From Pseudomonas soli (GTDB taxonomy: Bacteria; Pseudomonadota; Gammaproteobacteria; Pseudomonadales; Pseudomonadaceae), in assembly GCF_900110655.1 (NCBI RefSeq), contig NZ_FOEQ01000002.1, forward strand, positions 544,648 to 590,869: a DNA stretch of 46,222 nt. Reading direction: 5' to 3'. The translations under genes were made by a program, and so were the position numbers. The notes under the pieces are model-generated. The model did no database searches, was not told the origin of the DNA, and saw only the letters and a program-made list of their open reading frames with translations. Positions 27,258 to 36,195 of this stretch are shown here, in pieces; position 1 is the stretch's first letter, and every line of letters begins with the position of its first letter.

Positions 27258-30200
27258 ATGAAAAGAATGCTGATTAACGCAACTCAACCCGAAGAGTTGC
27301 GTGTAGCCCTGGTGGACGGCCAACGCCTCTACGACCTGGACATCGAGTCCGGTGCTCGTGAGCAGAAAAAGGCCAACATCTACAAAGGCAAGATCACCCG
27401 GATCGAGCCCAGCCTTGAAGCCGCCTTCGTCGACTTCGGCTCCGAACGTCACGGCTTCCTGCCGCTGAAGGAAATCTCCCGCGAATACTTCAAGAAAGCC
27501 CCTGAAGGCCGGGTCAACATCAAGGAAGTCCTGAGCGAAGGCCAGGAAGTCATCGTCCAGGTCGAGAAGGAAGAGCGCGGCAACAAAGGCGCCGCCCTGA
27601 CCACCTTCATCAGCCTGGCCGGCCGCTACCTGGTGCTGATGCCCAACAACCCGCGCGCCGGCGGCATCTCCCGCCGCATCGAAGGCGAAGAGCGCAACGA
27701 GCTGCGTGAAGCACTGAACGGCCTGACCGTTCCGGGCGACATGGGCCTGATCGTACGTACCGCGGGCCTTGGCCGCAGCAGCGAAGAAATGCAGTGGGAC
27801 CTCGACTACCTGCTGCAGCTGTGGACCGCCATCAAGGAAGCCTCGCTGGACCGTACCGCGCCGTTCCTGATCTACCAGGAAAGCAACGTCATCATCCGCG
27901 CCATCCGCGACTACCTGCGCCAGGACATCGGCGAAGTGCTGATCGACAGCATCGACGCCCAGGAAGAAGCCCTGACCTTCATCCGCCAGGTGATGCCGCA
28001 GTACGCCAGCAAGGTCAAGCTGTACGAAGACAGCGTGCCGCTGTTCAACCGCTTCCAGATCGAAAGCCAGATCGAGACCGCCTTCCAGCGCGTCGTCGAC
28101 CTGCCGTCCGGCGGCTCGATCGTGATCGACCCAACCGAAGCCCTGGTTTCCATCGACATCAACTCGGCGCGCGCCACCAAGGGCAGCGACATCGAGGAAA
28201 CCGCCCTGCAGACCAACCTGGAAGCGGCCGAAGAGATCGCCCGCCAGCTGCGCCTGCGTGACATCGGCGGCCTGATCGTCATCGACTTCATCGACATGAC
28301 CCCGGCGAAGAACCAGCGCGCCGTCGAAGAACGCGTGCGCGAATGCCTCGAGGCCGACCGCGCCCGCGTGCAGGTCGGCCGCATCTCGCGCTTCGGCCTG
28401 CTGGAAATGTCCCGCCAGCGCCTGCGCCCATCGCTGGGCGAGAGCAGCGGCATCGTCTGCCCGCGCTGCTCGGGTACCGGCATCATCCGTGACGTCGAGT
28501 CGCTGTCGCTGGCGATCCTGCGCCTGATCGAGGAAGAAGCCCTGAAGGACCGCACCGCCGAGGTGCGCGCCCAGGTACCGATCCCGGTGGCCGCCTTCCT
28601 GCTCAACGAGAAACGCAACTCGATCACCAAGATCGAGCTGCGCACTCGCGCGCGCATCATCATCCTGCCGAACGACCACCTGGAAACCCCGCATTTCGAA
28701 GTCCAGCGCCTGCGCGACGACAACCCGGACGTGCTGAACAACCAGTCCAGCTACGAAATCGCCTCGGCCGAAACCGAAGAAGCGCCGCTGCCGACCGCCA
28801 CCCGCACCCTGGTACGCCAGGAAGCCGCGGTGAAGACCGCACCGGCCCGCGCCAACGCACCGGTACCGGCCGCTGTCGAAGAGCAGCCAGCCGCACCCGT
28901 GGCACCGGCGCCTAGCGTACCGGAGCCAAGCCTGTTCAAGGGCCTGGTCAAGTCGCTGGTCAGCCTGTTCGCCGGCAAGGAAGAGCCTGCCGCCGCACCG
29001 GCCGTCACCACCGAAAAACCGGCCACGGAGCGTTCGCCACGCAACGAGGAGCGCCGCAACGGTCGCCAGCAGAGCCGCAACCGCAATGGCCGCCGCGAGG
29101 AAGACCGCAAGCCGCGTGAAGAACGCAGCGAGCGCGCCCCGCGTGAAGAGCGCCAGCCACGCGAAGAGCGTGCACCACGTGAAGAACGCGCCCCACGCGA
29201 AGAGCGTCAGCGCCAGCCGCGCGAAGACCGCCGTGGCAACCGTGAAGAGCGCGTGCGCGAACTGCGTGAGCCCCTGGATGCCGCACCGGCCCCGGCCGCC
29301 CGCGAAGAACGCGCCCCGCGTGAAGAGCGTGCGCCACGTGAGGAACGTGTAGCCCGTGAAGAGCGTGCACCACGTGAAGAACGCGCCCCTCGCGAAGAGC
29401 GCGCGCCGCGTGAAGAACGCGCACCACGTGAAGAGCGTGCACCGCGTGAAGAACGCGCACCACGTGAAGAGCGTGCACCGCGTGAAGAACGCGCCCCTCG
29501 TGAAGAGCGTGCGCCACGTGAAGAACGCGCTCCGCGCGAAGAGCGCCAGCTGCGCCCTGAGGCGCAGGCCGTCGAACAGGCCGCCGAGCTCGCCGAAGAG
29601 CAACTGCCGAACGACGAGCTGCTGCAGGACGAGCAGGAAGGCACCGATGGCGAGCGTCCGCGCCGCCGCTCCCGTGGCCAGCGTCGTCGCAGCAACCGTC
29701 GTGAACGCCAGCGCAACGCCAATGGCGAGCTGATCGAAGGCGACGAAGACGCCGGCGAAGAGCAGCAGCCACAACAGCACCAGGCCACCGAGCTGGGCGC
29801 TGAACTGGCCGCCGGCACTGCCGTCATCGCCGCCGTTGCCACCAGCAACATCAGCGCCGATGCCGAAGCCCAAGCCAACCAGCAGGCTGAGCGCGCCAGC
29901 GCCGCTGTCGCCGAAACCCAGGTGGAAATCACCGAGGTCGTGGCCGAGCAGGTCGCCATCGCCCCGGTGGTCGAGCAACCGGTCAGCGAGCCAGTGGTCG
30001 CCGTCGAGCCGAGCATCGAACCGGTGGTCGAAGTAGCGCCGCAGCCAGTGGTCGAAGAAGCCCCTGCCGAGCAGCCTGCCGTCGTCGCCGAGGCGCTGCA
30101 AGCCCCTGCCGTGGAAGCCGGTGAAATCGAGCAGCCGCAGGTAGTCGAAGCCACTGTGGTCGAAGCCCCGGTAGCCGAGCAGCCTGTAGCGGTCGTCGAG

Positions 30201-30473
30201 CCAGTGGTCGAGGCCCAGCCGGAAGTGGCTGAAGCACCTGCCGCCGAGCCTGCGCCGATCGTTGCCGAGCAGGTGCCCGAGGAAGCACCGGCCCCGGTCG
30301 AAGCGCCTTCGGCGATGCTGGCCAACGGCCGCGCCCCGAACGACCCACGTGAAGTGCGTCGCCGCAAGCGCGAAGCCGAAGCTGCAGCCGCCGCTGCCGC
30401 CCAGGCCGCTGCCGAAGCCGCCCCTGCGCAAGCGCTGGAAACCGCCGATGAGCACAAACCTCATCACGGCTGA
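27258..30473 (+). CDS. rne: Ribonuclease E
   Basis: 1071 residues. Catalytic half: S1 domain about 36-120, 5'-sensor/RNase H region, catalytic Asp300 (VSIDINSAR) and Asp343 (VIDFIDM), and the Zn-link Cys401 and Cys404 in CPRCSG, close to the E. coli numbers. The C-terminal half is disordered: an Arg-rich block with PREER repeats, an Arg-rich [18 protein letters not shown] segment, a long Val/Glu/Pro/Ala region and a short [18 protein letters not shown] tail, as in the degradosome scaffold. No clear ribosome site precedes ATG 27258 (ACGGTACAAC), in line with leader control. Confidence 0.97.
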   Translation: MKRMLINATQPEELRVALVDGQRLYDLDIESGAREQKKANIYKGKITRIEPSLEAAFVDFGSERHGFLPLKEISREYFKKAPEGRVNIKEVLSEGQEVIVQVEKEERGNKGAALTTFISLAGRYLVLMPNNPRAGGISRRIEGEERNELREALNGLTVPGDMGLIVRTAGLGRSSEEMQWDLDYLLQLWTAIKEASLDRTAPFLIYQESNVIIRAIRDYLRQDIGEVLIDSIDAQEEALTFIRQVMPQYASKVKLYEDSVPLFNRFQIESQIETAFQRVVDLPSGGSIVIDPTEALVSIDINSARATKGSDIEETALQTNLEAAEEIARQLRLRDIGGLIVIDFIDMTPAKNQRAVEERVRECLEADRARVQVGRISRFGLLEMSRQRLRPSLGESSGIVCPRCSGTGIIRDVESLSLAILRLIEEEALKDRTAEVRAQVPIPVAAFLLNEKRNSITKIELRTRARIIILPNDHLETPHFEVQRLRDDNPDVLNNQSSYEIASAETEEAPLPTATRTLVRQEAAVKTAPARANAPVPAAVEEQPAAPVAPAPSVPEPSLFKGLVKSLVSLFAGKEEPAAAPAVTTEKPATERSPRNEERRNGRQQSRNRNGRREEDRKPREERSERAPREERQPREERAPREERAPREERQRQPREDRRGNREERVRELREPLDAAPAPAAREERAPREERAPREERVAREERAPREERAPREERAPREERAPREERAPREERAPREERAPREERAPREERAPREERAPREERQLRPEAQAVEQAAELAEEQLPNDELLQDEQEGTDGERPRRRSRGQRRRSNRRERQRNANGELIEGDEDAGEEQQPQQHQATELGAELAAGTAVIAAVATSNISADAEAQANQQAERASAAVAETQVEITEVVAEQVAIAPVVEQPVSEPVVAVEPSIEPVVEVAPQPVVEEAPAEQPAVVAEALQAPAVEAGEIEQPQVVEATVVEAPVAEQPVAVVEPVVEAQPEVAEAPAAEPAPIVAEQVPEEAPAPVEAPSAMLANGRAPNDPREVRRRKREAEAAAAAAAQAAAEAAPAQALETADEHKPHHG
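29349..29546 (+). repeat. In-frame 18-bp tandem repeat array in rne (APREER hexapeptide)
   Basis: One VAREER (29349-29366) is followed by ten exact APREER hexapeptides (29367-29546), with two more APREER just before and looser copies back to about 29110. At DNA level CGTGAAGAGCGT and CGTGAAGAACGC units alternate, so neighbouring copies are not identical. The array makes an Arg/Glu-rich coil likely to bind RNA. Confidence 0.95.
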
Positions 30474-30491
30474 TAGCCTCGGCTGAATGAG

Positions 30492-30530
30492 AAAGCCCCG
30501 CCAGTGCGAACTGGCGGGGCTTTTTCTTTT
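30492..30530 (+). terminator. Rho-independent terminator of rne
   Basis: AAAGCCCCGCCAG (30492-30504) pairs with CTGGCGGGGCTTT (30511-30523) around TGCGAA; the T-rich end TTTTTCTTTTT follows. It is 18 bp after the rne stop. Confidence 0.95.
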
Positions 30531-30624
30531 TGCAGGATATGGCTCCGGGATTACCTAGCATTTTTGCCAGCTGAGCGTCGAAGACCGAGATGCTATCGTC
30601 GCGTCACCAGTCAGGAGAGCTGCA

Positions 30625-31491
30625 ATGAGTGATCGACAAGACATCATGGGTTGCTACTTTCGCTCGTGGCGGGACATTGCCACGGGCGACCCGGACAACA
30701 AGGTATCCATGCGCGACCTACCCGCAGAAGTGGATATCGCCTTTGTGTTTCCCGACGGCAATGAGCCTCCCCGGTACTGGGAAGCCCTGCACTCACAAAT
30801 CATTCCGGCTCTGCATGCCCGAGAGACCAAGATTGTCCGCACCATCGCCATTGATGAACTGATCAAGCCCGGTGCCAGCGCGAACGATATCTTCACACGC
30901 TTCTTCACCTCCACCCCTGGCCTGGATGGCCTGGATATCGATATCGAGCACACCTTGAACGAAGCCCAGCGCAAGCAGGCAGAAGCCGTTTCCAGAGAGT
31001 TGCGCACTTTGCTGGGACAGGAAAGGCTGTTTGTCTTCGACACGACCGAGAACGGCGATGTCGCCTTGATACGCGCACTGGCCCCCCAGCTGAACTACAT
31101 CCTGTTCCAGGCATACGGCCAGACTCCTGCCCGGGTGCAAGGGCATTACGATCGTATGTTCAAGGACTTCTTGCCGCCCTCCCGGTTTATGGTTGGATTT
31201 TCCTTCTATGAGGAAAGAGGAACTCGCTGGGGGGACGTACGTGACCCCCTCGAGAGCAGCACGGCCCACGCCTACGCTGCCTGGACACCAACTCAAGGAC
31301 CCAAGGCCGGGATTTTCTCCTACGCAGTAGACCGTGACGGCGTAAAAGAAGGTGATGACACCTTGCAACCCACGAACTTTGCCTGGACCAAGCACCTCAA
31401 GGCAGCGATGGCCCCGCGCCGACGTCGGGCCTGGCAAACGGTTTTGCGCAACTGGCTGGCCAGAGTGCTCCGCATTGCCCCGTCGCGCTAG
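30625..31491 (+). CDS. GH18 endo-beta-N-acetylglucosaminidase-like protein
   Basis: 288 residues. MGCYFRSWRD with VSMRDLPAEVDIAFVF is the start of the EndoS/EndoF-like GH18 group, and LDGLDIDIEH has the whole GH18 motif, Asp101, Asp104, Asp106 and the acid/base Glu108. Such enzymes cut between the two GlcNAc residues of N-glycans, or related chitobiose links. There is no signal peptide and no carbohydrate-binding domain, which is odd for an enzyme that would meet glycans outside. C-terminus is Arg/Trp-rich. GGAGAG ribosome site. Base use is less GC-rich than rne and murB, suggesting acquisition. Confidence 0.82.
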   Translation: MSDRQDIMGCYFRSWRDIATGDPDNKVSMRDLPAEVDIAFVFPDGNEPPRYWEALHSQIIPALHARETKIVRTIAIDELIKPGASANDIFTRFFTSTPGLDGLDIDIEHTLNEAQRKQAEAVSRELRTLLGQERLFVFDTTENGDVALIRALAPQLNYILFQAYGQTPARVQGHYDRMFKDFLPPSRFMVGFSFYEERGTRWGDVRDPLESSTAHAYAAWTPTQGPKAGIFSYAVDRDGVKEGDDTLQPTNFAWTKHLKAAMAPRRRRAWQTVLRNWLARVLRIAPSR

Positions 31492-31541
31492 GCGAGGCTT
31501 TCGGAGTGCTCACGGGGCTGCTGCATGATAGGGCCAGCCCA

Positions 31542-32561
31542 TCAGTACAGGTTCGGCTCCATCTCCAGCTCGACCCCAAAGCGCTCAAGGATATCCGCCT
31601 GGATCCGCTGCGCCAGCCCATGCAACTGCGCCCCACTCGCCTGGCCGTAGTTGACCAGCACCAGCGATTGCAAACGGTGCACACCGGCATCGCCATCGCG
31701 ATACCCCTTCCACCCCGCCTGCTCGATCAACCAGCCGGCCGCCAGCTTCACCTGGCCGTCGGCCTGCGGATACGCCACCACGCCAGGATACTCGGCACGA
31801 ATGCGCTCGGCCAACGCAGCAGGCACCACAGGATTCTTGAAGAAGCTCCCGGCGTTACCCAGTTCAGCCGGATCTGGCAGCTTTTCCCGACGGATACTGC
31901 AGATCGCATCGCTGATCGCCTGCGCGGTCGGCTGCTCGACACCCTGCTCCGCCAGGCGCTGACGCACCGGGCCGTAGTCCAGGTGCGCCTGCAACGACCG
32001 GCTCAGCGCAAAGCGCACGCGCAGGATCAGCCAGCGGCCCGGATTGCGCTTGAACAGGCTGTCGCGATAGCCGAAACCGCACGCCTCCAGCGAGAAGTCA
32101 CGCAGCTCGCCGGTCTCGCGGTCCAGCGCGGTCAAGCCGGCGAACACATCCTTGATCTCCACGCCATAGGCGCCGACGTTCTGCATCGGCGCAGCGCCGA
32201 CGGTGCCGGGGATCAGGCTGAGGTTCTCCAGCCCGCACAGCCCCTGGTCGAGGCTCCACTGCACGAACGGATGCCAGGGCTCGCCGGCCTCGGCCTCGAC
32301 CACCACACGCTCGCCGTCATCGCTGAGCAGGCGCCGCCCACGGCTGGCCATATGCAGCACCAGGGCGTCGACATCGCGGGACAGCAGCAGGTTGCTGCCA
32401 CCGCCAATGACCAGCACCGGCACCTGCCGCTCGGCGGCCTGGGCCAGTGCCTGGCGGGCCTCGTCGTCGTCATGGGCCTGGGTGAAATAACGGGCACTGA
32501 CGTCGATGCCGAAAGTGTTGTAGGGCTTGAGCGATACCCGCTCCTGCCAGTTCGCCGTCAT
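31542..32561 (-). CDS. murB: UDP-N-acetylmuramate dehydrogenase
   Basis: 339 residues, type I MurB. It reduces UDP-GlcNAc-enolpyruvate for peptidoglycan. N-terminal NTFGIDVSARYF, FAD-binding VIGGGSNLLLSRD, NVGAYGVEIKDVF, and NAGSFFKNPVV with the catalytic Ser are present. Its start overlaps the ptp stop by 4 bp. Confidence 0.96.
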   Translation of the reverse strand: MTANWQERVSLKPYNTFGIDVSARYFTQAHDDDEARQALAQAAERQVPVLVIGGGSNLLLSRDVDALVLHMASRGRRLLSDDGERVVVEAEAGEPWHPFVQWSLDQGLCGLENLSLIPGTVGAAPMQNVGAYGVEIKDVFAGLTALDRETGELRDFSLEACGFGYRDSLFKRNPGRWLILRVRFALSRSLQAHLDYGPVRQRLAEQGVEQPTAQAISDAICSIRREKLPDPAELGNAGSFFKNPVVPAALAERIRAEYPGVVAYPQADGQVKLAAGWLIEQAGWKGYRDGDAGVHRLQSLVLVNYGQASGAQLHGLAQRIQADILERFGVELEMEPNLY

Positions 32562-33022
32562 AACCGCCCCTTGATTTCCACGACCAGCTCACGGCAGGCC
32601 GCTTCGATCAGGTCCAGGACCTGCTCGAAACCTTCGGCACCGCCGTAGTAAGGGTCAGGCACTTCGTCCAGGGCCGCGCCATAACGGCGCAGGAACAGGT
32701 CGAGCTCGCCCGTGGCGTTGTGCGGGCGCAGGGCCTGCAGGTTGCCGAGGTTGCTCTTGTCCATGGCCAGGACCAGGTCGTACTCGGCGAAATGCGCCGC
32801 CTTGACCTGCTGGGCGCGCTGGCGCGACAGGTCGTAGCCGCGGGCCAGCGCGGCCTTGCAGGTACGGCTGTCGGGCGCCTTGCCGACATGCCAGTCGCCG
32901 GTACCGGCGGAGGCGACGTGCACCACGTCACCGAGGCCGGCGGCCTCGAGCTGATGGCGCAGCACGCCTTCGGCAGTCGGCGAGCGGCAGATATTGCCGA
33001 GGCAGACGAACAGAACGCGCAT
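32558..33022 (-). CDS. Low-molecular-weight protein tyrosine phosphatase
   Basis: 154 residues. The P-loop CLGNICRS has Cys7 and Arg13; the general acid Asp123 lies in PDPYYGG. The substrate is unknown; in other bacteria these act on tyrosine kinases of polysaccharide synthesis. It sits between murB and kdsB with overlaps on both sides. Confidence 0.94.
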   Translation of the reverse strand: MRVLFVCLGNICRSPTAEGVLRHQLEAAGLGDVVHVASAGTGDWHVGKAPDSRTCKAALARGYDLSRQRAQQVKAAHFAEYDLVLAMDKSNLGNLQALRPHNATGELDLFLRRYGAALDEVPDPYYGGAEGFEQVLDLIEAACRELVVEIKGRL

Positions 33023-33786
33023 CAGGCCTCCAGCAAGCGCCGTACGCGCTCCAGGTCTTCAGGGGTATCCACGCCCACGGCCGGAGCCTCGATGGCATCG
33101 GCAACGTGGATGCGCACGCCGTGCCACAGGGCACGCAGCTGCTCCAGCGACTCGGTCTGCTCCAGCCAGCATGGGCCCCAGGCGACGAAGTCCTGAAGGA
33201 AGCCCACGCGGTAGGCGTACATGCCGATATGGCGGCGGTAAGGAACGCCTTCGGGCATGCGCTCACGGTCCTTGGCAAACGCGTCGCGGGCCCATGGCAA
33301 CGGGGCGCGGCTGAAGGTCAGGGCCAGGCCGTTCTTGTCGCTGACCACCTTCACCGCGTTAGGGTTGAAGATGGTTTGCGGCGCGTGGATCGGCTCGGCC
33401 AAAGTGGCGATGCCGGCCTCGGGGTGCGCGGCGAGGTTGGCCGCCACCTGGTCGATGATCACCGGCGGAATCAGCGGCTCGTCACCCTGCACGTTGACCA
33501 CGATGGCATCGGCGGCCAGGCCCAGCTGGGCAGCCACTTCGGCCAGGCGGTCGGTGCCCGACTCGTGGTCGGCGCGGGTCAGCAGCACTTCGGCGCCGAA
33601 CGCCTGGCAGGCCTCGACGATGCTGGCATCGTCGGTGGCAATGACCACGCGGCTGGCGCCGCTCTTGCGCGCCTGCTCCCACACATGCTGGACCATCGGC
33701 TTGCCGGCGATCGCCAGCAGCGGCTTGCCCGGCAGGCGCGTGGAGCGCAGCCTGGCGGGGATCACCACGGTGAAGTCCAGGCTCAT
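33022..33786 (-). CDS. kdsB: 3-deoxy-manno-octulosonate cytidylyltransferase
   Basis: 254 residues. Activates Kdo with CTP for lipopolysaccharide. [36 protein letters not shown] and [13 protein letters not shown] are the family motifs. Start ATG 33786 overlaps the stop of the Trm112-like gene by 4 bp; the longer frame to 34125 overlaps that gene and lpxK. Confidence 0.96.
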   Translation of the reverse strand: MSLDFTVVIPARLRSTRLPGKPLLAIAGKPMVQHVWEQARKSGASRVVIATDDASIVEACQAFGAEVLLTRADHESGTDRLAEVAAQLGLAADAIVVNVQGDEPLIPPVIIDQVAANLAAHPEAGIATLAEPIHAPQTIFNPNAVKVVSDKNGLALTFSRAPLPWARDAFAKDRERMPEGVPYRRHIGMYAYRVGFLQDFVAWGPCWLEQTESLEQLRALWHGVRIHVADAIEAPAVGVDTPEDLERVRRLLEA

Positions 33787-33968
33787 TTGTCCAGGCGCTC
33801 GTCGTCGGTCAGGGTGCGCGCCTCGCTTTCCAGCATCACCGGGATGCCATCGCGAATCGGATAGGCCAGGCCCGCGCCCTTGCTGATCAGCTCGGTCTTG
33901 TCGGCGCTGAGCTTGAGCGGGCCCTTGGTGATCGGGCAGGCCAGGATATCGAGCAGTTTGGTGTCCAT
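33783..33968 (-). CDS. Trm112/UPF0434 (YcaR) family small protein
   Basis: 61 residues: [18 protein letters not shown], then [20 protein letters not shown]. The fold resembles Trm112 zinc-ribbon activators but only one Cys remains. Conserved between lpxK and kdsB in Gammaproteobacteria; function unclear. GGAGCTTCC ribosome site. Confidence 0.93.
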   Translation of the reverse strand: MDTKLLDILACPITKGPLKLSADKTELISKGAGLAYPIRDGIPVMLESEARTLTDDERLDK

Positions 33969-34001
33969 GGGAGCTTCCTTGAAACGGAAATTGAAAAAGG
34001 C

Positions 34002-35012
34002 TCAGGGCCGGGGGCGGCCAGGCAGCAGGTGATCGAGCTCGGCGTCGAACCAGGCGACGAACGCCTGCGAGGGTACGGCATCGACCGCCAGGTACCACCA
34101 GTCGTCGGCAGCGAACGGCCGGCATTTCACCGCATCCTTCTCGGTCATCACCAACGGCAGCGGCGGGCTGAACGACAGCACTTCGCGGCTGTACGGCGCA
34201 TGGTCGGCAAAGGGGTGCGGCACCGGCTGCCAGTTTAGCCCCAGCAGGGTGTTGAAGAAACGTTGCGGGTTGCCAATGCCGGCCACGGCGTGCAGCGCCT
34301 GACCAGCGGGAAACAGGTCGAGCTCGCGGCGCTCGCCGCTGCGCAGGTTGATCAGCGCCGAAGGCTGCAGGCGGAAGGCAAAGCCGCCGTCGCGGTCAGC
34401 CTCGGCACCGTTGAACAGCACCGCGTCGGCCTCGGCCAGGCGCTCGGCGGGCTCGCGCAACGGGCCGGCCGGCAGGCAGCGACGGTTGCCCAGGCCACGG
34501 GCGGCGTCGATCAGCACCAGCTCCAGGTCGCGGGCCAGGCGGTAATGCTGCATGCCGTCGTCGCACAGGATCAGGTCCGGCGCATCGCTGGCCAGCAGTG
34601 CCTGCACGGCACGGGAGCGGTCGGGGTCGATCAGCAGCGGCACGCCGGTGCGCTGGACGATCAGCAAAGGCTCGTCGCCGGCCTGATCGGCGAGCTGGTC
34701 GGCGGCGACACGCCAGGGATACTGCGGCGGCTTGGCGCCGTAGCCACGGCTGACCACGCCGACCTTCAGCCCCTGCCGGCGGCAGTGCTCGATCAGCCAG
34801 AGGATCATCGGTGTCTTGCCGGTACCGCCCACGGTGATATTGCCCACCACGATCACGGGCACCGGGGCGCGGTAGCTGGGGCTGATGCCGCTGAGAAAGC
34901 GCGCACGCTTGCGCGTCACGACGCGACGATACAGCGCCTCCAGCGGGCGCAGCAGGGCCAGCGCCGGGTGCCCGGCATACCAGGCGGCGAGCAGACGGTC
35001 GGCGAAGGCCAT
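34002..35012 (-). CDS. lpxK: Tetraacyldisaccharide 4'-kinase
   Basis: 336 residues. Adds the 4' phosphate to lipid A. P-loop [12 protein letters not shown] (57-68), [11 protein letters not shown] and [18 protein letters not shown] are the LpxK motifs. An N-terminal hydrophobic helix fits membrane association. Its ATG overlaps the exbD stop (TGATG). Confidence 0.95.
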   Translation of the reverse strand: MAFADRLLAAWYAGHPALALLRPLEALYRRVVTRKRARFLSGISPSYRAPVPVIVVGNITVGGTGKTPMILWLIEHCRRQGLKVGVVSRGYGAKPPQYPWRVAADQLADQAGDEPLLIVQRTGVPLLIDPDRSRAVQALLASDAPDLILCDDGMQHYRLARDLELVLIDAARGLGNRRCLPAGPLREPAERLAEADAVLFNGAEADRDGGFAFRLQPSALINLRSGERRELDLFPAGQALHAVAGIGNPQRFFNTLLGLNWQPVPHPFADHAPYSREVLSFSPPLPLVMTEKDAVKCRPFAADDWWYLAVDAVPSQAFVAWFDAELDHLLPGRPRP

Positions 35013-35446
35013 CAGGGATTGCCCTGCGCGGCCTCGACGGTGGTCATGCGCAACTTGCTGAAGCCGAGCTTGCCGGCCGCATCCATTGCGGTGATCACTG
35101 CCTGGTGCGGGGTCTTGCCATCGGCGCTGATCGCCAGCGGCAGGGTGATGTCACCGCCGGACTCCTTCTCGATGGCTTCGGTCAGGGTGGCCAGGTCGCT
35201 CTTGGGCAGCAGGTGGTTGTTCACCGAATACACGCCGTCGGCACTGATGGTGACTTCGATCAGCTTGCCATCATCGGGCTGCGCGGGCGCGGCACTGCTT
35301 GCTTCAGGGAGCTCGACACGCAGCTGGGTCTCGCGGGTGAAGGTGGTGGTGACCACGAAGAACAGGAGCAGCACGAACACCACGTCGATCAACGACGCCA
35401 GGTTGATGTCGACGTTCTCGCGCTGGCGATTGCGCCGGAACTTCAC
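35012..35446 (-). CDS. exbD: ExbD/TolR family biopolymer transport protein
   Basis: 144 residues with one membrane helix (about 17-38, [19 protein letters not shown]) that holds the proton-carrying Asp22, and a periplasmic domain. It works with the ExbB-like protein next door. GTG start, GTGA overlap with exbB. A copy between exbB and lpxK is conserved in Pseudomonas and is distinct from the TonB-linked operon. Confidence 0.9.
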   Translation of the reverse strand: MKFRRNRQRENVDINLASLIDVVFVLLLFFVVTTTFTRETQLRVELPEASSAAPAQPDDGKLIEVTISADGVYSVNNHLLPKSDLATLTEAIEKESGGDITLPLAISADGKTPHQAVITAMDAAGKLGFSKLRMTTVEAAQGNP

Positions 35447-36078
35447 GCCTTGCCTCCGGCCACTTCCACTTCGCGGTCGCCCTGCAGCACCTCGACCAGC
35501 TTGATCGCCTCCTGCTCCATGCCCACCACCAGTTCATCGATGCGGCGCAGCAGGAAGCGGTGGAAGAACACCGCCGGGATACCGACCATCAGGCCGGCCG
35601 CGGTGGTGACCAGGGCCTTGGAAATACCGCCGGCCAGTACCGCGGCGTTAGCGGTCATCTGCGAGCCCATGAAGGCGCTGAAGATGTCGATCATGCCCAG
35701 CACGGTGCCCAGCAGGCCCAGCAGCGGGGCCATGGCGGCGATGGTGCCGAGGGTGCCGATGTAGCGCTCCAGCTCGTGGATGACCCGCGAGGCTGCCTCT
35801 TCGATGCACTCCTTCATGATCTCGCGACCATGGCGCGAGTTGGCCAGGCCCGCGGCGAGGATCTCGCCCAGCGGCGAATCGGCGCGCAGGGCCTTGAGCT
35901 TGTCACTGGTGAGCTGCTTGTCCTTGATCCACATCCACACCTGGCCCAGCAAGTGCGGTGGGCTGACACGGCTGGCGCGCAAGGTCCATAGACGCTCGAC
36001 GACGATCGCCATGGCAACGATGGAGCTCAGGATGATCGGCAGCATCATCCAGCCACCGGACTTGACCAATTCCCACAC
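35443..36078 (-). CDS. exbB: ExbB/TolQ family proton channel protein
   Basis: 211 residues from GTG 36078 (VWELVKSGGWMML). Three membrane helices, at about residues 10-28, 110-135 and 155-178; the MotA/TolQ/ExbB signature GTLGTIAAMAPLLGLLGTVLGM and GGISKALVTTAAGLMVGIPA are present. The GTG has GAGGGG at 9 nt. ATG 36087 has that site touching it, and ATG 36117 would add 13 residues; the start is the least certain part. Confidence 0.88.
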   Translation of the reverse strand: MWELVKSGGWMMLPIILSSIVAMAIVVERLWTLRASRVSPPHLLGQVWMWIKDKQLTSDKLKALRADSPLGEILAAGLANSRHGREIMKECIEEAASRVIHELERYIGTLGTIAAMAPLLGLLGTVLGMIDIFSAFMGSQMTANAAVLAGGISKALVTTAAGLMVGIPAVFFHRFLLRRIDELVVGMEQEAIKLVEVLQGDREVEVAGGKA

Positions 36079-36171
36079 AGTAAGCATCCCCTCGGAAAAA
36101 GGCCGCCACTCTACCATAGGAGCGCCTGGGGCTCATCTGCCGGAGGTCAGGGAATCGCCCACCGCATGGCA

Positions 36172-36194
36172 ACGTGGGCTTGCCCCGCGATAGC
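36172..36194. repeat. Solitary, truncated REP half
   Basis: GTGGGCTTGCCCCGCGAT at about 36174-36191 matches the inner part of the REP arms at 23792-23816 and 42479-42505, but no inverted partner is nearby. It lies between comEC and exbB. Confidence 0.5.
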
Positions 36195-36195
36195 G

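Noticed and set aside
26697..27277. Several open frames in the rne leader (both strands)
   Set aside because: No ribosome sites, Arg/Pro/Ser-rich random composition, and overlap with hairpin structures.
29086..29772. Repeat array at 29100-29550 as a possible CRISPR or minisatellite outside genes
   Set aside because: It is in frame within rne, with 18-bp units and no spacers.
27198..30467. A 1089-codon open frame antisense to the whole of rne
   Set aside because: It is caused by GC-rich codon use of rne and its repeats; it has no ribosome site, and its repeats only mirror the PREER array.
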